From: an uncultured bacterium
Lineage (GTDB): Bacteria; Verrucomicrobiota; Kiritimatiellia; PWTM01
Assembly (NCBI GenBank): GCA_938010045.1
Contig: CALLFZ010000048.1
Location: 1 to 52,252, forward strand
DNA length: 52,252 nt
Direction: 5' to 3'
Shown: positions 49,972 through 52,252 of the stretch, one piece after another
How positions within the stretch are numbered: position 1 is the first letter of the stretch
How the letters are laid out: every line of letters starts with the position of its first letter
Notes under the pieces: generated by a model
What the model saw: the letters and a program-made list of their open reading frames with translations, nothing else
What the model was told of the DNA's origin: nothing
The model's database searches: none
Made by a program: the position numbers and the translations under genes

Positions 49972-52252
49972 TCAGCGGAGCCGGCGCCGTAGGAGCACGG
50001 CCAACCCGAGAACGCCAAGCAGACCGAGCGTTGTGGGCTCGGGGATGACGGTCAGGGTGACGTCGTCGCTGTATCCGCTCAGCGTTCCGTAGTTGATCTG
50101 GAATGTATTGGCGCCCGCGACGAACGTGTCTCCGTCCGCGAGAGTGTCGAAGGTCGAGCTGTCAATCGAGCCCCACCCGCTGATGATTGGGAAGATCGTG
50201 CCGTACGGGAGCGGATTGGGCGCGATGACCGAGAGCGTCGCGCCGCCCAACGTGAGGGTGGCGGTGCCGGCCATCAGGAGCTGATCGTACTGACCGCTGA
50301 GAGATCCGAGCAGTTCGACCTCGAAGGTCGAGCCGGGCTCGAACGTGACATTGCCGGAGGTGGTCAGCACGCCGGGGCTCAAGCCGGGCGAGAGCGCGCC
50401 GCCCGACGCGACGTACACGCTCGCCACCGAACCGGTACCGCCCAGCGTCGCGGAATTCTGGACACTGATCAGGCCGCTGCCGGTGTACGTGCCGTTGTAC
50501 AGAAGCGTGCCACCCTGCACCGTCAAGGTGCCCCCATAACTGTGCGTGCCGTCCAGGGTCAACGTGCCGGGTCCGGTCTTTGCCCAGCCCGCGCCGCCAT
50601 TGATCTCTCCGACATTGCGCAGCACGCCGCTGGCCATCGTCAGCGTGTCGATCGGATTGCCCGACGAGCCGATGGCGTTGTTCTGCATATCCAGCGTTCC
50701 ACCGTCGAGAATCAACGTGCTCGTCCCGCCGCCATCGGAAATATTACCGGCCACGGTGGTCACACCGCCGCTGAGGCTCAGGTAGCCGGAAATGACGGAG
50801 CCACCGCCCAACATTTGGCCCAACGTAATTCCGTTGTTCACCATCATGGTGCCGCCGAGCAGCGTGAACCATCCCAGTCCGCTGCCTTGTGAGGCGCCCG
50901 ACTGACTGCGTCCCACGATCAGCCTATTCACGTCAATGACCCCATCGCGGATAATCGTGGTGCCGCGGCCGCCTGCAGCGGCGCTGTTGGCGGTGGCCCC
51001 TAAGGTGCCGAGAACCCAGTCGTCCGCGAAGATATTCACTGATGACGCGTCATTCGTCGCGAGAAAGTAACCGTGGGGCTGCGTGCCCGAGTTCGCGCTG
51101 AGGAACTCGCCCTGCGAAATGTTTGCGCGATCGCCCGGATTCGGTCCGGCGATCCACACGCTCGGGCCGGCCAAACCGTCGCGGAAGAGGACCCAGCCGG
51201 TGCCTTTGTTGTAGCCAATACGGAGGTCACTGACGCTCAACCGGTTCGTTGCGCCGAGGATCAGCCGTCCGCGGATTGAACCGTCCCGGGGAGATTCGGC
51301 AACCGTCAGCGTCGAGGCTCGGATTGTGTTGGTGCCGGCGAGTACGACTACCGCTTGCCGGTTGGTTTGCGCCACGCCTCCCGAGGGGTCGTAGCCGATG
51401 ACGAAAGATCCGACATCCGCCTGCATTTCGCCGAGACCTGAGGCGTCCAGGCCCCTCCAGTTCATCAAATCCGTGCCGGTGTGACCCCAAATGAGGACGG
51501 TTCCAGCGGTGTTCGTCAGCGCGAGTCGACCGCCACCCTCCAACGTCACATGTGCTCCTGGCTGCACCTGAACGAACCGGTCCGCCGAACTCGAAACGAC
51601 CGCCAGTTCGCGGCCTGGCGTCAGGTTGATCACGCGGTTCGTCGAGGCGGCGTTGACGTTGTTGGTCAAGGTGACGGCAGAGAAGCGTGCGATGCGCTGA
51701 TCGAGTCCATTCATGTCGAGTGTGCCCGCTTCCGCCGAGATGTTGGTCGAGCCCAACGCGAGGTTCCCCGAGGTCGGCAGCGAATGGGCGGCGCCGAGTT
51801 GCACCGCGCCGTTACGTATGAAGGTGGGGCCGGTGTACGTGCTTGCGCCGGAGAGCGTCAGAGTCCCTGGTCCCAGTTTTACGAGGCCCCGCGAGCCAGT
51901 GATGGCGCTGCCATACGCGAAGGAATTGCTCGGAGTGTCGAAGCCGAGGAAGCTGCCCGCCTCGGCGTCGAGGTTCGCCACCAGGGTGTCGATGTCCAGT
52001 TCCGTCCATTGGTTGTTACCACCGGCCATCACGGCGATCACGGCATTGGCGGCTACCCGCACTTTGTTGGCCACATTGTAACCCGGCAGGGCACCCGGGC
52101 TTACAGCCTCCAGAATGCCCACCTCCGAGGTGGTGCCGCCACTGTAGGTGTTCATGCCGTCGAGCGTCATCCAGCCGGCCCCTCGTTTCAAAAGCCCCCC
52201 AGTGCCGCCGATATTTCCAAACAGCCGCTGTGTCGTGGCGTTGGTGATCACC
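49972..52252 (-). CDS. Autotransporter-associated beta-strand repeat protein with PEP-CTERM anchor (5' end outside window)
   Basis: About 759 residues are visible; the start lies past the window end. The C-terminus has a PEP-CTERM sorting signal: PEPTT, a hydrophobic helix (LGLLGVLGLAVLL) and a basic tail (RRRLR). These motifs are cleaved and anchored by an exosortase in Gram-negative bacteria. The body has repeated autotransporter-associated beta-strand units (for example GTLTLSGASTYTGPT, GTLTLDGTHSYGGTLTVQGG, GWMTLDGMNTYSGGTT), which form long beta-helix fibres. It is rich in Gly, Thr, Asn and Ser and poor in Lys and Arg, unlike the neighbours. Such proteins are common and large in Verrucomicrobiota and Kiritimatiellota and are thought to be surface or matrix proteins. 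No exosortase gene is in this window. Confidence 0.95.
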   Translation of the reverse strand, partial: VITNATTQRLFGNIGGTGGLLKRGAGWMTLDGMNTYSGGTTSEVGILEAVSPGALPGYNVANKVRVAANAVIAVMAGGNNQWTELDIDTLVANLDAEAGSFLGFDTPSNSFAYGSAITGSRGLVKLGPGTLTLSGASTYTGPTFIRNGAVQLGAAHSLPTSGNLALGSTNISAEAGTLDMNGLDQRIARFSAVTLTNNVNAASTNRVINLTPGRELAVVSSSADRFVQVQPGAHVTLEGGGRLALTNTAGTVLIWGHTGTDLMNWRGLDASGLGEMQADVGSFVIGYDPSGGVAQTNRQAVVVLAGTNTIRASTLTVAESPRDGSIRGRLILGATNRLSVSDLRIGYNKGTGWVLFRDGLAGPSVWIAGPNPGDRANISQGEFLSANSGTQPHGYFLATNDASSVNIFADDWVLGTLGATANSAAAGGRGTTIIRDGVIDVNRLIVGRSQSGASQGSGLGWFTLLGGTMMVNNGITLGQMLGGGSVISGYLSLSGGVTTVAGNISDGGGTSTLILDGGTLDMQNNAIGSSGNPIDTLTMASGVLRNVGEINGGAGWAKTGPGTLTLDGTHSYGGTLTVQGGTLLYNGTYTGSGLISVQNSATLGGTGSVASVYVASGGALSPGLSPGVLTTSGNVTFEPGSTFEVELLGSLSGQYDQLLMAGTATLTLGGATLSVIAPNPLPYGTIFPIISGWGSIDSSTFDTLADGDTFVAGANTFQINYGTLSGYSDDVTLTVIPEPTTLGLLGVLGLAVLLRRRLR

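Overview
The window is a GC-rich bacterial chromosome segment with dense genes, many ATGA or GTGA start/stop overlaps, and no insertion sequences, phage genes or CRISPR arrays. The mix of proteins points to the PVC superphylum, most likely Kiritimatiellota or a related Verrucomicrobiota lineage. That mix includes a PEP-CTERM protein built from autotransporter-associated beta-strand repeats, an exported Gfo/Idh/MocA oxidoreductase, a secreted ADP-ribosylglycohydrolase, a heparinase-like lyase, a sulfide-type Thi4 and corrinoid/RACo proteins. The taxonomy is inferred from gene content only.

Layout: (1) 51-5478 holds secreted carbohydrate-type enzymes (two-domain esterase, ADP-ribosylglycohydrolase, Tat-exported oxidoreductase) and a tRNA with anticodon CAT. 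(2) 5535-10857 holds a ThyX protein fused to a DEDDy 3'-5' exonuclease, divergent from an inositol-monophosphatase-family gene and an MFS transporter, then a TPP riboswitch controlling thi4-thiE. (3) 10821-13844 (minus) is a three-gene operon: zinc ribbon/coiled-coil protein, methyltransferase corrinoid protein and corrinoid reductive activator. (4) 14092-20080 holds a Nudix hydrolase and a heparinase-like enzyme, then a head-to-tail carotenoid or squalene-type operon (synthase, CrtI-like desaturase, alpha/beta hydrolase with a cysteine at the nucleophile position). (5) 20303-27092 holds a sugar isomerase-like TIM barrel, a PHP-like protein, an exported nuclease, holA, a DUF3108 protein and two LPS-core genes (heptose-7-phosphate kinase and kdsB). 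(6) 27341-40563 (minus) is a ten-gene envelope locus running htrA, ABC ATPase, ABC permease, GldG-like, DUF4340, AsmA-like, secretin-like, outer-membrane-barrel-like, secreted unknown, murJ. (7) 40762-49954 (plus) is a long housekeeping run: trpS, scpA, scpB, pheA, hisC, aroF, tyrA, aroA, cmk, plsC. (8) 49972 to the window end is the 3' part of the PEP-CTERM beta-strand-repeat protein on the minus strand.

Together the genes describe a Gram-negative-type cell. It has an LPS core (Kdo, heptose) and an AsmA-like/ABC envelope locus, makes its own Phe/Tyr and thiamine thiazole (the latter probably from sulfide, suggesting anoxic or sulfidic life), carries out corrinoid-dependent methyl transfer, and exports enzymes for complex carbohydrates. 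The strongest candidates for something new are the ThyX-exonuclease fusion, the HtrA/Gld-type ABC/AsmA/secretin-like envelope locus, and the corrinoid operon with no methyltransferase beside it. Several intergenic regions contain TTGnnn - 16 to 18 bp - (T/C/A)A-rich hexamer pairs that look like sigma-70-type promoters. One is placed exactly at the TPP riboswitch, and one or two would give leaderless mRNAs.
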